A DNA stretch of 11,333 bases, taken from the NCBI GenBank assembly GCA_934500855.1, contig CAKSUH010000027.1, positions 1 to 11,333 of the forward strand, given 5' to 3'. The translations under genes and the position numbers were made by a program. Positions 1 to 6,408 of the stretch are shown here, in pieces (the first letter of the stretch is position 1; each line of letters opens with the position of its first letter). The notes under the pieces were generated by a model, which ran no database searches, was not told the DNA's origin, and worked only from the letters and a program-made list of their open reading frames with translations. The stretch comes from an uncultured Eubacteriales bacterium. Lineage in GTDB: Bacteria > Bacillota > Clostridia > Oscillospirales > CAG-272.

Positions 1-53
1 AGCCCAAGGTCTTCCTATGCTTCAAATCCTCATGCCTGTGCGGCGATAATCCA

Positions 54-82
54 TTCCATTGCAGAGGCATTTGCTATATAAT
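54..82 (+). promoter_or_regulatory. Probable sigma-A promoter for the DUF4965 gene
   Basis: A perfect -10 box TATAAT lies at 77-82. Seventeen bases upstream is a weak -35, TTCCAT (54-59, three of six consensus bases). Transcription would begin near position 89. This rules out the GTG at 87 as the translation start and supports the ATG at 138. The TATAATAAAG context resembles the promoter of the surface-protein gene (2890-2899). Confidence 0.6.
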
Positions 83-137
83 AAAGGTGCAAACCACTCA
101 AAATCCGGTTAACCGATTTATGAAAGGAAACAAACAA

Positions 138-2090
138 ATGAACGCTTTTCGTCCGACCGCAATCCCGCTGATGACAACGGATCCGTTTTTCAGCGTCTGG
201 AGCTTTGCGGACCGCCTCACAGATGATACCCCCCGCCATTGGACGGGACGCAGACAGTCCATGCTCGGTGCGCTTTTTGTGGATGGGAAGCCCTTCCGCT
301 TTATGGGGCAGACCGAGCCGTTTGAAAGCTATTTCGCAGACGGTCCCGCGCTGAAGCAGACCTCGGTGACGGTTACCCCGACTTCAACGGTTTATACCTT
401 TGCGCATCCGGCCTGCGACCTGACGGTGACCTTCCTCACGCCGCTTCTCTGCGACCGCCCCGAGGTGATGTCCCGCCCGGTTTCCTATGTGTTCTATGAG
501 ATTGTCCCCGTTGAGGAAGGACATACTTTCGCGGTGTACATCGACGCGTCCTGCGACCTCTGCGGCGACGAAAAGGGGCAGATGCTGGTCCATCATGCCG
601 GGGAAGGGCACGCGTGGATCGGCGCGGCAGAGCAGACTGTTCTGAACGAATCGGGCGATGATGTCCGGATCGGATGGGGATACCTGCATCTCGTGCACCC
701 GAACGCATTGGTTTCCACGCTGAACTGCCGCCGTGCCATTTTCCGCAAACGCGTGTCGATGAAAACGCAGGAGCGTATCGCGAGGGAAACCGCACAGGAG
801 CAGCTTTCTTTCCGCACCATGCCGCTGGTCTCGGCGACATCGGAAAAGCTTTCCGATGTGTTCGTATTCGCTTATGACGATGTGCACGCGGTGGAGTATT
901 TCGGAAAGCCCGCAGACGCGTATTGCATGAGCGTATACGGCTCTTTTGACGCAATGCTGAAGGTGGCGGTCGCAGAAGCCGAAGAGCTGCGCGCGGCGTG
1001 TGCGGAGTTTGACCGTCAACTGACCGCACGCATGGAAAAAGTCGGGGATGCCTATGCGGCAGTCGGCGCGCTTGCCTACCGTCAGGCGGTTGCGGCGCAC
1101 AAAACGGTGTCGGTTGACGGCAAGCTGCTCTTCCTTTCCAAAGAGAATTTCAGCAACGGCTGTATGGCAACGCTGGATGTGACCTACCCGTCCATCCCGC
1201 TCTTCCTGTGCCTGAACCCCGAGCTGGTGAAGGGCATGATGCGTCCGCTGTTTGCCTATGCGCGGTCGTCTATGTGGAATCTTCCTTACGCGCCGCATGA
1301 CTGCGGGCAGTATCCGCTCTGCAACGGGCAGGTTTACGGCGTGAACGACGGCGTTGTGGACGAGGAGTATCAGATGCCTGTGGAGGAGTGCGGAAACGCA
1401 ATTCTGGTTGTTGCCGCAACCGTACGGGCGGACGGAGACCGCGCGTTTGCCGAGGAGAACCGCGACCTGCTCGAAAAGTGGGCGGACTATCTGGTTGAAT
1501 ACGGCTACAATCCGGGCAACCAGCTTTGCACCGACGATTTCGCGGGGCATCTGGCGCACAACTGCAACCTGAGCCTGAAGGCGATTGTGGCGCTCGGCGC
1601 TTACGGTCAGCTGTTCGGCGAGAAGAAGTACACCGAGGCGGCGAAGAAGATGGCAGAGAACTGGGTCAGAGACGCGAAGCGTGCGGACGGAATCGGCTAC
1701 AATCTGACCTTTGACAATCCCGAGACATGGAGCCTGAAATACAACATTGTCTGGGATCGCTTGTTGGGGCTGGGGTTGTTTGACGAATCGGTCAGCCGCG
1801 AAGAGCAGGCGGTTTACCTGCAGAAGATGCGCCGTTACGGTGTGCCGCTGGACAGTCGCGCGGACTATACGAAGATCGACTGGCTGGCATGGACGACCGT
1901 GATGACCGATGACGCGGACTACCGCGACAAAGTATACCGCGCAACATTCCGCATGGTTTGCGAGTCGGCAGACCGTATTCCCGTAACCGACTGGTACGAT
2001 GCGGTGGACGGCAGATGCGTCGGCTTCCGCGCGCGTTCGGTGCTCGGCGGCTTTTATATCAACCTGTTGGCAGAGGATTTCCTGAACTGA
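138..2090 (+). CDS. GtaA/DUF4965-type 'glutaminase A' family protein, apparently cytoplasmic
   Basis: This 650-residue protein has the full set of landmarks of the fungal glutaminase-A-like family (DUF4964, DUF5127/GtaA N-terminal, then the six-helical-hairpin DUF4965/GtaA region). These include RHWTGR near the N-terminus, DVTYPS and HDCGQYP (D388 region), TDDFAGHLAHN (from T465), NPETWSLKYN (N527 onward), WDRLLGLGLF, and DWYDAVDGRCVGFRARS (D618 onward). The name comes from a fungal L-glutaminase. The hairpin region is an (alpha/alpha)6 fold like that of many glycoside hydrolases, so the substrate of bacterial members is uncertain. The ATG at 138 is chosen because AAAGGA lies 10 bases upstream, the family homology starts directly there, and the predicted transcript starts near 89. 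In-frame GTG 87 and ATG 120 would only add unconserved residues. There is no signal peptide or lipobox, although many family members are secreted. It is monocistronic, with its own promoter and terminator. Confidence 0.9.
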   Translation: MNAFRPTAIPLMTTDPFFSVWSFADRLTDDTPRHWTGRRQSMLGALFVDGKPFRFMGQTEPFESYFADGPALKQTSVTVTPTSTVYTFAHPACDLTVTFLTPLLCDRPEVMSRPVSYVFYEIVPVEEGHTFAVYIDASCDLCGDEKGQMLVHHAGEGHAWIGAAEQTVLNESGDDVRIGWGYLHLVHPNALVSTLNCRRAIFRKRVSMKTQERIARETAQEQLSFRTMPLVSATSEKLSDVFVFAYDDVHAVEYFGKPADAYCMSVYGSFDAMLKVAVAEAEELRAACAEFDRQLTARMEKVGDAYAAVGALAYRQAVAAHKTVSVDGKLLFLSKENFSNGCMATLDVTYPSIPLFLCLNPELVKGMMRPLFAYARSSMWNLPYAPHDCGQYPLCNGQVYGVNDGVVDEEYQMPVEECGNAILVVAATVRADGDRAFAEENRDLLEKWADYLVEYGYNPGNQLCTDDFAGHLAHNCNLSLKAIVALGAYGQLFGEKKYTEAAKKMAENWVRDAKRADGIGYNLTFDNPETWSLKYNIVWDRLLGLGLFDESVSREEQAVYLQKMRRYGVPLDSRADYTKIDWLAWTTVMTDDADYRDKVYRATFRMVCESADRIPVTDWYDAVDGRCVGFRARSVLGGFYINLLAEDFLN

Positions 2091-2112
2091 CGCAGGAAAG
2101 CCGGGGAGACGC

Positions 2113-2159
2113 TTCGGTATAAACCGAAATCCGACTTGTAAAACGGCAGAAAGATCTGC
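2113..2159 (+). other. Two short hairpins in the 3' untranslated region
   Basis: Between the DUF4965 stop codon and its terminator are two perfect small stem-loops: TTCGGT/ACCGAA (2113-2118 with 2123-2128, loop ATAA) and GCAGA/TCTGC (2146-2150 with 2155-2159, loop AAGA). Neither is followed by a T-tract, so they are not terminators. They would give the transcript a structured tail before the terminator stem. No known RNA family is recognised. Confidence 0.4.
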
Positions 2160-2165
2160 AAATGG

Positions 2166-2206
2166 CTGAGCTGATTGCTTTTTGAAAGCAATCAGCTCGG
2201 TTTTTT
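2166..2206 (+). terminator. Strong intrinsic terminator after the DUF4965 gene
   Basis: A 14-bp perfect stem (2168-2181 with 2185-2198) closes a three-base loop. It extends by one wobble and one G-C pair to 16 bp and is followed directly by six T residues (2201-2206). It lies about 75 bases after the stop codon at 2090, a long but unremarkable 3' untranslated region. Confidence 0.93.
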
Positions 2207-2218
2207 GTATCATACGGA

Positions 2219-2758
2219 GAGGGATTGCCGTATGTCCACGGCGCAGCCACGGGAAAAGAGGAGTGGCTCCGGTACGGCAGGCAGTGCTTTGAGAGCGTGT
2301 ATTGCTGTTTCAGACCGAGCGGCGAAGCCTTTCAGCGCATATGTGTACCCCGAGCGTGTGAACGGTGAAAAGGGCGCGTATTTCGATGCGTTTGCCAACG
2401 AGCAGGACGGGCTTTTGTATCTTGCTTACAAAACGGAGGAGCTGTGAGCGGCAAGTACTATGACGGAAAGAAGGGGCATATGCCGTTCGGAAAGGTCCGC
2501 TTACGGGAGCCTGTCACAGTTGAGTCGGAAATTCGGGATGTTTGGACCATGCTATGTTTTTGGGGGAGGGACCGGACGATCAGTCGGAAATGCGCGTCGG
2601 TACCTGTAACCTGCCGTCGCATACAGCACCCATGAGCGGCTTGCTCGTTTTTTGCCACCTCCGGGCGCGTCCGAGCAGAGGAGCGTCACCTGACCGCCGA
2701 TGAATGTGAAGTTTCAAATTATACGGAGGCGTTTTTTGAATACGAATGGATATTTTAG
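2219..2758 (+). pseudogene. Probable decayed gene with several frameshifts, family not recognised
   Basis: No single frame is open across this stretch, but protein-like segments follow one another in changing frames. Frame A (2219-2332) reads ...GKEEWLRYGRQCFESVYC... up to GEAF. One base over, 2331-2444 reads FSAYVYPERVNGEKG... to YKTEEL before TGA at 2445. Then from 2444 SGKYYDGKKGHMPFGKVRL... to WTMLCFWG. After the G-rich run at 2562-2570 the frame shifts to GPDDQSEMRVGTCNLP. Finally 2660-2755 reads ...EERHLTADECEVSNY..., ending in TAG at 2756. Joined, this is about 178 residues with plausible composition and no obvious start. Neighbouring genes are intact over kilobases, which argues against poor sequence quality in general, though local errors are possible. 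I cannot name the family. Non-coding sequence with chance open frames remains the alternative. Confidence 0.42.
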
Positions 2759-2806
2759 ATGATATGCACAAATTTTCGCCGAATAAATTATGAATAGCAG
2801 ACAAGC

Positions 2807-2855
2807 GCGGAAGAAGCATGCTCGGATAATCCGTGATTTTTTATATTTCTTCCGC
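2807..2855. repeat. Nine-bp inverted repeat upstream of the surface-protein promoter
   Basis: GCGGAAGAA (2807-2815) is repeated in inverted orientation as TTCTTCCGC (2847-2855), with a 31-base AT-rich centre that itself contains CGGATAATCCG. The right arm ends 11 bases before the -35 box at 2867. It could be an operator pair or a cruciform. It lies upstream of the predicted start point, so it is not part of that transcript. Confidence 0.45.
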
Positions 2856-2866
2856 CTGTTGTGGAC

Positions 2867-2895
2867 TTGAAAGTGCGGTGCGGTTGGTGTATAAT
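2867..2895 (+). promoter_or_regulatory. Near-consensus sigma-A promoter of the surface-protein gene
   Basis: TTGAAA (2867-2872) and TATAAT (2890-2895) are separated by exactly 17 bases. Together they match eleven of twelve consensus positions. Transcription should start near 2902, giving a leader of about 50 bases before the ATG at 2952. The absence of an obvious activator requirement suggests substantial basal expression. Confidence 0.85.
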
Positions 2896-2951
2896 AAAGT
2901 CAGCCGACGCCCGGATGAGCCCGGCAAAAAAGCAGAGAAAGGATCATTATC

Positions 2952-5315
2952 ATGAAAAAACTGTTTTCCGTTTTGCTCACGGTCTGTATGACTGTCGCGC
3001 TTCTTCTCCCATGCTTCGTTATTCCCGCCGGGGCGGCGATTTCCGCGCCGCATCCCGCCAAAATCGTGTATGACTACTCCGACTGGGACGATCACTGTAT
3101 GCTGTTCGGCGACAAATGGTCGCTGCTCTCGACCGGTGTTATCGGGATCAACGGAAATCCCGCGCTTGCCGTAACGCCGCTGAAGCAGAACCAGTCAAAT
3201 AAAAATCCTGCTTTTTCGTGGAACCACTTCGGAATGCCCTTCGTCTTTGAGGACAACAAGACCTATGTGGTTTCCTTTGATGTGACCCTGCTGTCGCAGG
3301 TCGGGAAAGACGCGCCCGAAAGCGGCGCGACCTCAACATGGTACTGCTGCTCCACGGCTTCCAATTTTATCGCCGGAGGCGGCGGCGTTTCTGCCGGCTC
3401 AAACAACGACTGGCAGCGGATTCCCGTTGCGAATGCGGACGGGAGCGACCTGGTTGTGACTGCCAAGTACGGCGAGTGGTCGCATTTTTCGGGAACCGTG
3501 ACGAAAAATGACGGCAACAGCTGGAAAACCAACGACTGCCTGTTCTTCTGGGAAAATCAGGTGGACGGCAACACGGCAGCTTCGCAGATTGCAATCGACA
3601 ATCTGGTTGTTATGGAACAGACCGAGTACAGTGTGTCCTATCCGGAAGGGGCGCCCGCACGCACGGATGTTCCGGCAGTGGATATGGTCGCTTCGAATTT
3701 CAACAGCAACCGCTATGTTCCGTTCCTGGATGCGGCTGCTCCCGCCAGCGCCAATGTTGCGGTCAACATTGACGGAGACGGCAGACTGAAGTGGAACTGC
3801 AAGGAAAAAACCAATGCGTATACGCAGTTTGCCTTCCAAAAGGGCAAAACCTATCATCTCTCTTTTGACGCCATGCTGGACAACGGCGCGGCAAAGAACT
3901 ATCCGGACGGCGCAACGCTGGAAATGGTTGCTACCGACTCCCGTACAGGGGCGAACGCGGAGGGCGCGGAAGCTTTTGTCGGAAACGCAAAGATCAATGC
4001 AACCGAATGGACGCATCTGGACCTGACGCTGACGCCCGAGCAGGCGCACAGCTTCTTTGCCATGACGGTGGAGAAGGACAAGGCGGCGGTTGTATGGTTC
4101 GATAATTTCAGACTGTACGCGGACGGAAGCGAGCCTGCCTGCAAGATGGGCACGCGGAGCGGCGCGGACAATCCCGCAGACTTCCGCATCCTGTCCGATT
4201 TTGAGGACGAAAGAGGCTTGTTCCACTCCGGCAACTGGTACTGGAATTCCCGCAACGAGATTGTCACCATGGAGAACGGAAATCATGCGCAGAAGATCAC
4301 CATGAGTGCATGGGCAAAGAACTATGCGTACATGACATTCACGAAAAACAAGACCTATGTCATCGGGTTTGATGTATACGGTGTCAGCGCAGTGGAAGGA
4401 GCGACCTTCAGCCTGTACGCAAAGCAATTCGGATCGTCTCTGTTCGATGATCCGAAGGGCGCCCAGTTTGCATATGCAAACGAGGACGGAACGCTGAACG
4501 GCAATTTTAAGATCGTTCCGAATGCGTGGACGCACTACAATGTGACCCTGTCGGTGGGGGACACTGCCAACCTGACCTACCTCATGCTTCTGATGGGGGA
4601 GGTGAAAGGCGATATGGAATTTTACCTCGACAATCTGACGGTTGTGGAAAAGACCGGCGACTGCGCAACCGACGGACACACGGCGGGGCTGTGGGTATCC
4701 GATGTGATCGCGACCTGCGCGAACGAGGGGCACGCTCACCTGACCTGCGCGATCTGCGGAGAAAAGATGGACGAAAAAACGCTTCCCAAGGCTCATGTCA
4801 AGGGAGAGCGGATCGTAACCAAGGAGCCGACCTGCACGGAAAAGGGCACTTTCAAGTATGAATGTATCAGTTGCCATGAGGTGCTGGAAACCGGCGAGAT
4901 CGATGCGTTGGGACACACTCCGGGCGAGTGGACGACCGTAACCGAAGCCGACTGCCACAAGGAAGGCTCCGAAGAGGTCAAGTGCACGGTTTGCAATGCG
5001 GTGCTTGACACCCGCGCAATTCCGAAGGTTCAGCACATCGAAGGAAAGTGGGGTGTGGATAAGGAAGCGGCGCCCGGCGTAAAGGGTCACCGCTACAAGA
5101 CCTGCACGCTTTGCGGCGACAAGGTACGGGAAGAAGATATTGACGCACTTCCGGCTGAATCGAATTCAGGCGCTGAAACAACGGACTCTCCCGCAACAGG
5201 CAAGAGCGATCCGAATGAAATAAAGGGGTGCGAAAGCGCATTTGGCGGAGTTGCGGTTCTTCTCGGAACCGTGGCGGCGGCAGGTGTGGTACTCGGCAAG
5301 AAGAGAAAACACTGA
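2952..5315 (+). CDS. Secreted surface protein: three CBM-like modules, Cys-x2-Cys repeats, C-terminal anchor
   Basis: This 787-residue protein begins with a Sec signal peptide (MKKLF, hydrophobic core to about residue 25, cleavage near AGA-A). Three related beta-sandwich modules follow, at roughly residues 33-222, 245-393 and 412-565. Each has a K-TY-xx-FD-type strand (Y105, Y301, Y469), a W-H-x-x-x-T-type strand and a closing [DF]N[LF]xV/L motif, as in CBM4/9-like galactose-binding-fold domains. Residues 571-740 hold about four repeats with C-x2-C pairs (C599/C602, C638/C641, C678/C681, C718/C721). A Thr/Ser-rich linker then leads to GCESAF (C760), a hydrophobic helix (about 764-782) and the basic tail KKRKH. 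No catalytic domain is seen, so the likely role is glycan binding at the cell surface (inference). The start is fixed by AAAGGA eight bases upstream and the signal peptide. The gene is monocistronic and converges with the AraC gene. Confidence 0.85.
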   Translation: MKKLFSVLLTVCMTVALLLPCFVIPAGAAISAPHPAKIVYDYSDWDDHCMLFGDKWSLLSTGVIGINGNPALAVTPLKQNQSNKNPAFSWNHFGMPFVFEDNKTYVVSFDVTLLSQVGKDAPESGATSTWYCCSTASNFIAGGGGVSAGSNNDWQRIPVANADGSDLVVTAKYGEWSHFSGTVTKNDGNSWKTNDCLFFWENQVDGNTAASQIAIDNLVVMEQTEYSVSYPEGAPARTDVPAVDMVASNFNSNRYVPFLDAAAPASANVAVNIDGDGRLKWNCKEKTNAYTQFAFQKGKTYHLSFDAMLDNGAAKNYPDGATLEMVATDSRTGANAEGAEAFVGNAKINATEWTHLDLTLTPEQAHSFFAMTVEKDKAAVVWFDNFRLYADGSEPACKMGTRSGADNPADFRILSDFEDERGLFHSGNWYWNSRNEIVTMENGNHAQKITMSAWAKNYAYMTFTKNKTYVIGFDVYGVSAVEGATFSLYAKQFGSSLFDDPKGAQFAYANEDGTLNGNFKIVPNAWTHYNVTLSVGDTANLTYLMLLMGEVKGDMEFYLDNLTVVEKTGDCATDGHTAGLWVSDVIATCANEGHAHLTCAICGEKMDEKTLPKAHVKGERIVTKEPTCTEKGTFKYECISCHEVLETGEIDALGHTPGEWTTVTEADCHKEGSEEVKCTVCNAVLDTRAIPKVQHIEGKWGVDKEAAPGVKGHRYKTCTLCGDKVREEDIDALPAESNSGAETTDSPATGKSDPNEIKGCESAFGGVAVLLGTVAAAGVVLGKKRKH
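4662..5150 (+). repeat. Four tandem Cys-rich protein repeats within the surface protein
   Basis: About 40-residue units share the pattern C-x4-G-x4-6-C-x2-C followed by an acidic stretch and an [AI]-[LP]-[KA] turn. Leading cysteines are C589, C628 and C668. The fourth unit has A-P-G-V-K-G where the others have C-x4-G, so it has lost the leading cysteine but keeps C718/C721. Similar repeats occur in clostridial surface proteins. The pairs might bind metal or form disulfides. Confidence 0.75.
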
Positions 5316-5354
5316 ACAAACAAAATCCCTCGCCCGACAACTGTCGGGCGAGGG
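5316..5354. terminator. Shared terminator hairpin between convergent genes
   Basis: A 13-bp perfect, GC-rich stem (5327-5339 with 5342-5354) with a tiny loop lies 11 bases after the surface-protein stop and 12 bases after the AraC stop. Read on the minus strand, the stem is followed by ATTTTGTTTG, a good U-rich tract, so it is a proper intrinsic terminator for the AraC gene. On the plus strand the following bases are not T-rich until 5364-5368, so termination of the surface-protein transcript is probably weaker. Confidence 0.85.
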
Positions 5355-5366
5355 TATGCGGTGTCT

Positions 5367-6290
5367 TTATGAATCGGTTGGAGTATGCAGGTGATTGAGT
5401 TGGCGTTGCTTTTTCCGCATAAGCGTGATCTGAGCATCCCGATCGAGCTTGCGGTATTGGGACGGCGTGATGCCGAAATGCTTTCGGAACAGCACGATGA
5501 AATATGCCGCCGAGTGAAAGCCCGAGAGCTGACTGATGCGGTCGACCGATTCCTCTGTGGAATTGAGCAGATTGACGGCATGGTCAAAGCGCAGGTGCTT
5601 GAGGTAATCGCTGAAGGACATATGAACCGAGTTGCGGAACAGCTCGCCGAAATAGTTCGGGGTCAGATAGACCATCCGCGCGCATTGGCTGAGCGTGACC
5701 GATTCGCGGAAGTTTTTCTTTAAGTAAGAGATGACCTGATTGACCGGAAGGCTTGTTTGCTCGCGGCGGATCGCCGGATCGCTGTGCTTTTCTGCCTGCT
5801 TTTGTCGGATGATGCGGATAATCAGTTCCTCAAAGCGCGCAAGAATCATGTTGTCGCGAAAAGGTTGGTCGCTTTCGTATTCCCTGAGCAGATCCTCGGT
5901 CAGCTGTTCGATTTTTCGGGTGTCCTCTTCGGAAAAGGTCACGCAGAACAGATCGTCCGAGCGGTTGAATTCGTTTGCCAGTTCGGCGGGCAGAATCTGG
6001 TCGCTGAAATTGATGTTGTAAAGGGAGAGCGGGTCATTCGGGTCTTCACGGACATTGTGAAAGTCCCTTGCCGTCAACAGGTACGCGCATCCGCGATGCA
6101 GGGGATAGCAGATGCCGTCCACCAGATGCTGACCGCTTCCGCCCGTGATAACCTCGATTTCGCAGAAGTCATGCCAGTGCAGGGAGTTGGAGATATCGGG
6201 CAGCAACGGATATTGCTTTTTACGGATGGTAAAATTCCGACTGTCCCGCAACGCTTCCATTCCGACCAGAAAAATTTTGTTGTTTTCCAT
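5367..6290 (-). CDS. AraC-family transcriptional regulator with cupin sensor domain
   Basis: This 307-residue DNA-binding regulator most likely responds to a sugar. Its N-terminal domain is a cupin-type AraC sensor: LHWHDF (H38, H40), E-I-E-V-I-T-G-G, a G-C-A-Y-L-L turn and F-H-N-V. The C-terminal hundred or so residues hold two helix-turn-helix units: SVTLSQCARMVYLTPNYF, then VDRISQLSGFHSAAYF and the family hallmark FRKHFGITPSQYRK. The ATG at 6290 is preferred over the upstream GTG at 6338 because GGAGGTGG lies seven bases before it and family homology begins there. The upstream codons would overlap the promoter. It is transcribed away from the solute-binding/glycosidase operon and shares a 118-bp intergenic region with it, so that operon and its own gene are the obvious targets (inference). 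A terminator follows at 5354-5316. Confidence 0.96.
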   Translation of the reverse strand: MENNKIFLVGMEALRDSRNFTIRKKQYPLLPDISNSLHWHDFCEIEVITGGSGQHLVDGICYPLHRGCAYLLTARDFHNVREDPNDPLSLYNINFSDQILPAELANEFNRSDDLFCVTFSEEDTRKIEQLTEDLLREYESDQPFRDNMILARFEELIIRIIRQKQAEKHSDPAIRREQTSLPVNQVISYLKKNFRESVTLSQCARMVYLTPNYFGELFRNSVHMSFSDYLKHLRFDHAVNLLNSTEESVDRISQLSGFHSAAYFIVLFRKHFGITPSQYRKLDRDAQITLMRKKQRQLNHLHTPTDS

Positions 6291-6303
6291 AAAATCCACC
6301 TCC

Positions 6304-6322
6304 GTATCGGCATTCCGGATAC
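6304..6322. repeat. Small inverted repeat at the AraC transcript start
   Basis: GTATC (6304-6308) and GATAC (6318-6322) form an inverted repeat at the predicted start of the AraC mRNA (about 6320). It lies just upstream of that gene's GGAGGTGG ribosome binding site. It may be an autoregulatory operator or a 5'-end hairpin on the mRNA. Five base pairs alone is weak evidence. Confidence 0.3.
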
Positions 6323-6326
6323 AAAC

Positions 6327-6355
6327 AGTATAACACATTCTTCCGACTTTGTAAA
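6327..6355 (-). promoter_or_regulatory. Sigma-A promoter of the AraC gene, extended -10
   Basis: On the minus strand TTTACA (plus positions 6350-6355) and TATACT (6327-6332) are spaced by exactly 17 bases. The -10 is preceded by TGT, giving an extended -10 (TGTTATACT). Transcription would start near 6320, about 30 bases before the ATG. Confidence 0.8.
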
Positions 6356-6378
6356 TAGCAATCGGTGATTTTTAATAT
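6349..6378 (+). promoter_or_regulatory. Candidate promoter of the solute-binding/glycosidase operon
   Basis: TTGTAA (6349-6354) and TAATAT (6373-6378) are 18 bases apart, followed by an AT-rich leader to the ATG at 6409. Both boxes are imperfect, as expected for an activator-dependent promoter. Its -35 occupies the same bases as the -35 of the divergent AraC promoter. Confidence 0.5.
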
Positions 6379-6408
6379 TTTATTTCTGTCTTGAAAAAGG
6401 AGAATTCA

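Noticed and set aside
1..53. Search for the end of an upstream gene at the window start
   Set aside because: No convincing coding frame, hairpin or other signal is visible in these bases.
87..137. GTG at 87 or ATG at 120 as start of the DUF4965 protein
   Set aside because: GTG 87 lies before or at the predicted transcription start, neither has a good ribosome binding site, and the added residues match nothing in the family.
384..2213. A 609-codon open frame on the minus strand across the DUF4965 gene
   Set aside because: It has the same cause. The plus strand carries conserved DUF4965 motifs over its full length, and this frame starts inside the terminator region with no ribosome binding site.
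2634..2653. Terminator-like GAGC-GGCTT-GCTC followed by six T
   Set aside because: The stem is only four base pairs, and protein-like reading of the proposed pseudogene continues through it to 2758. It was not called as a terminator.
3399..5090. A 563-codon open frame on the minus strand across the surface-protein gene
   Set aside because: It is antisense to clear repeated modules and CxxC repeats, and no motif or start signal supports it.
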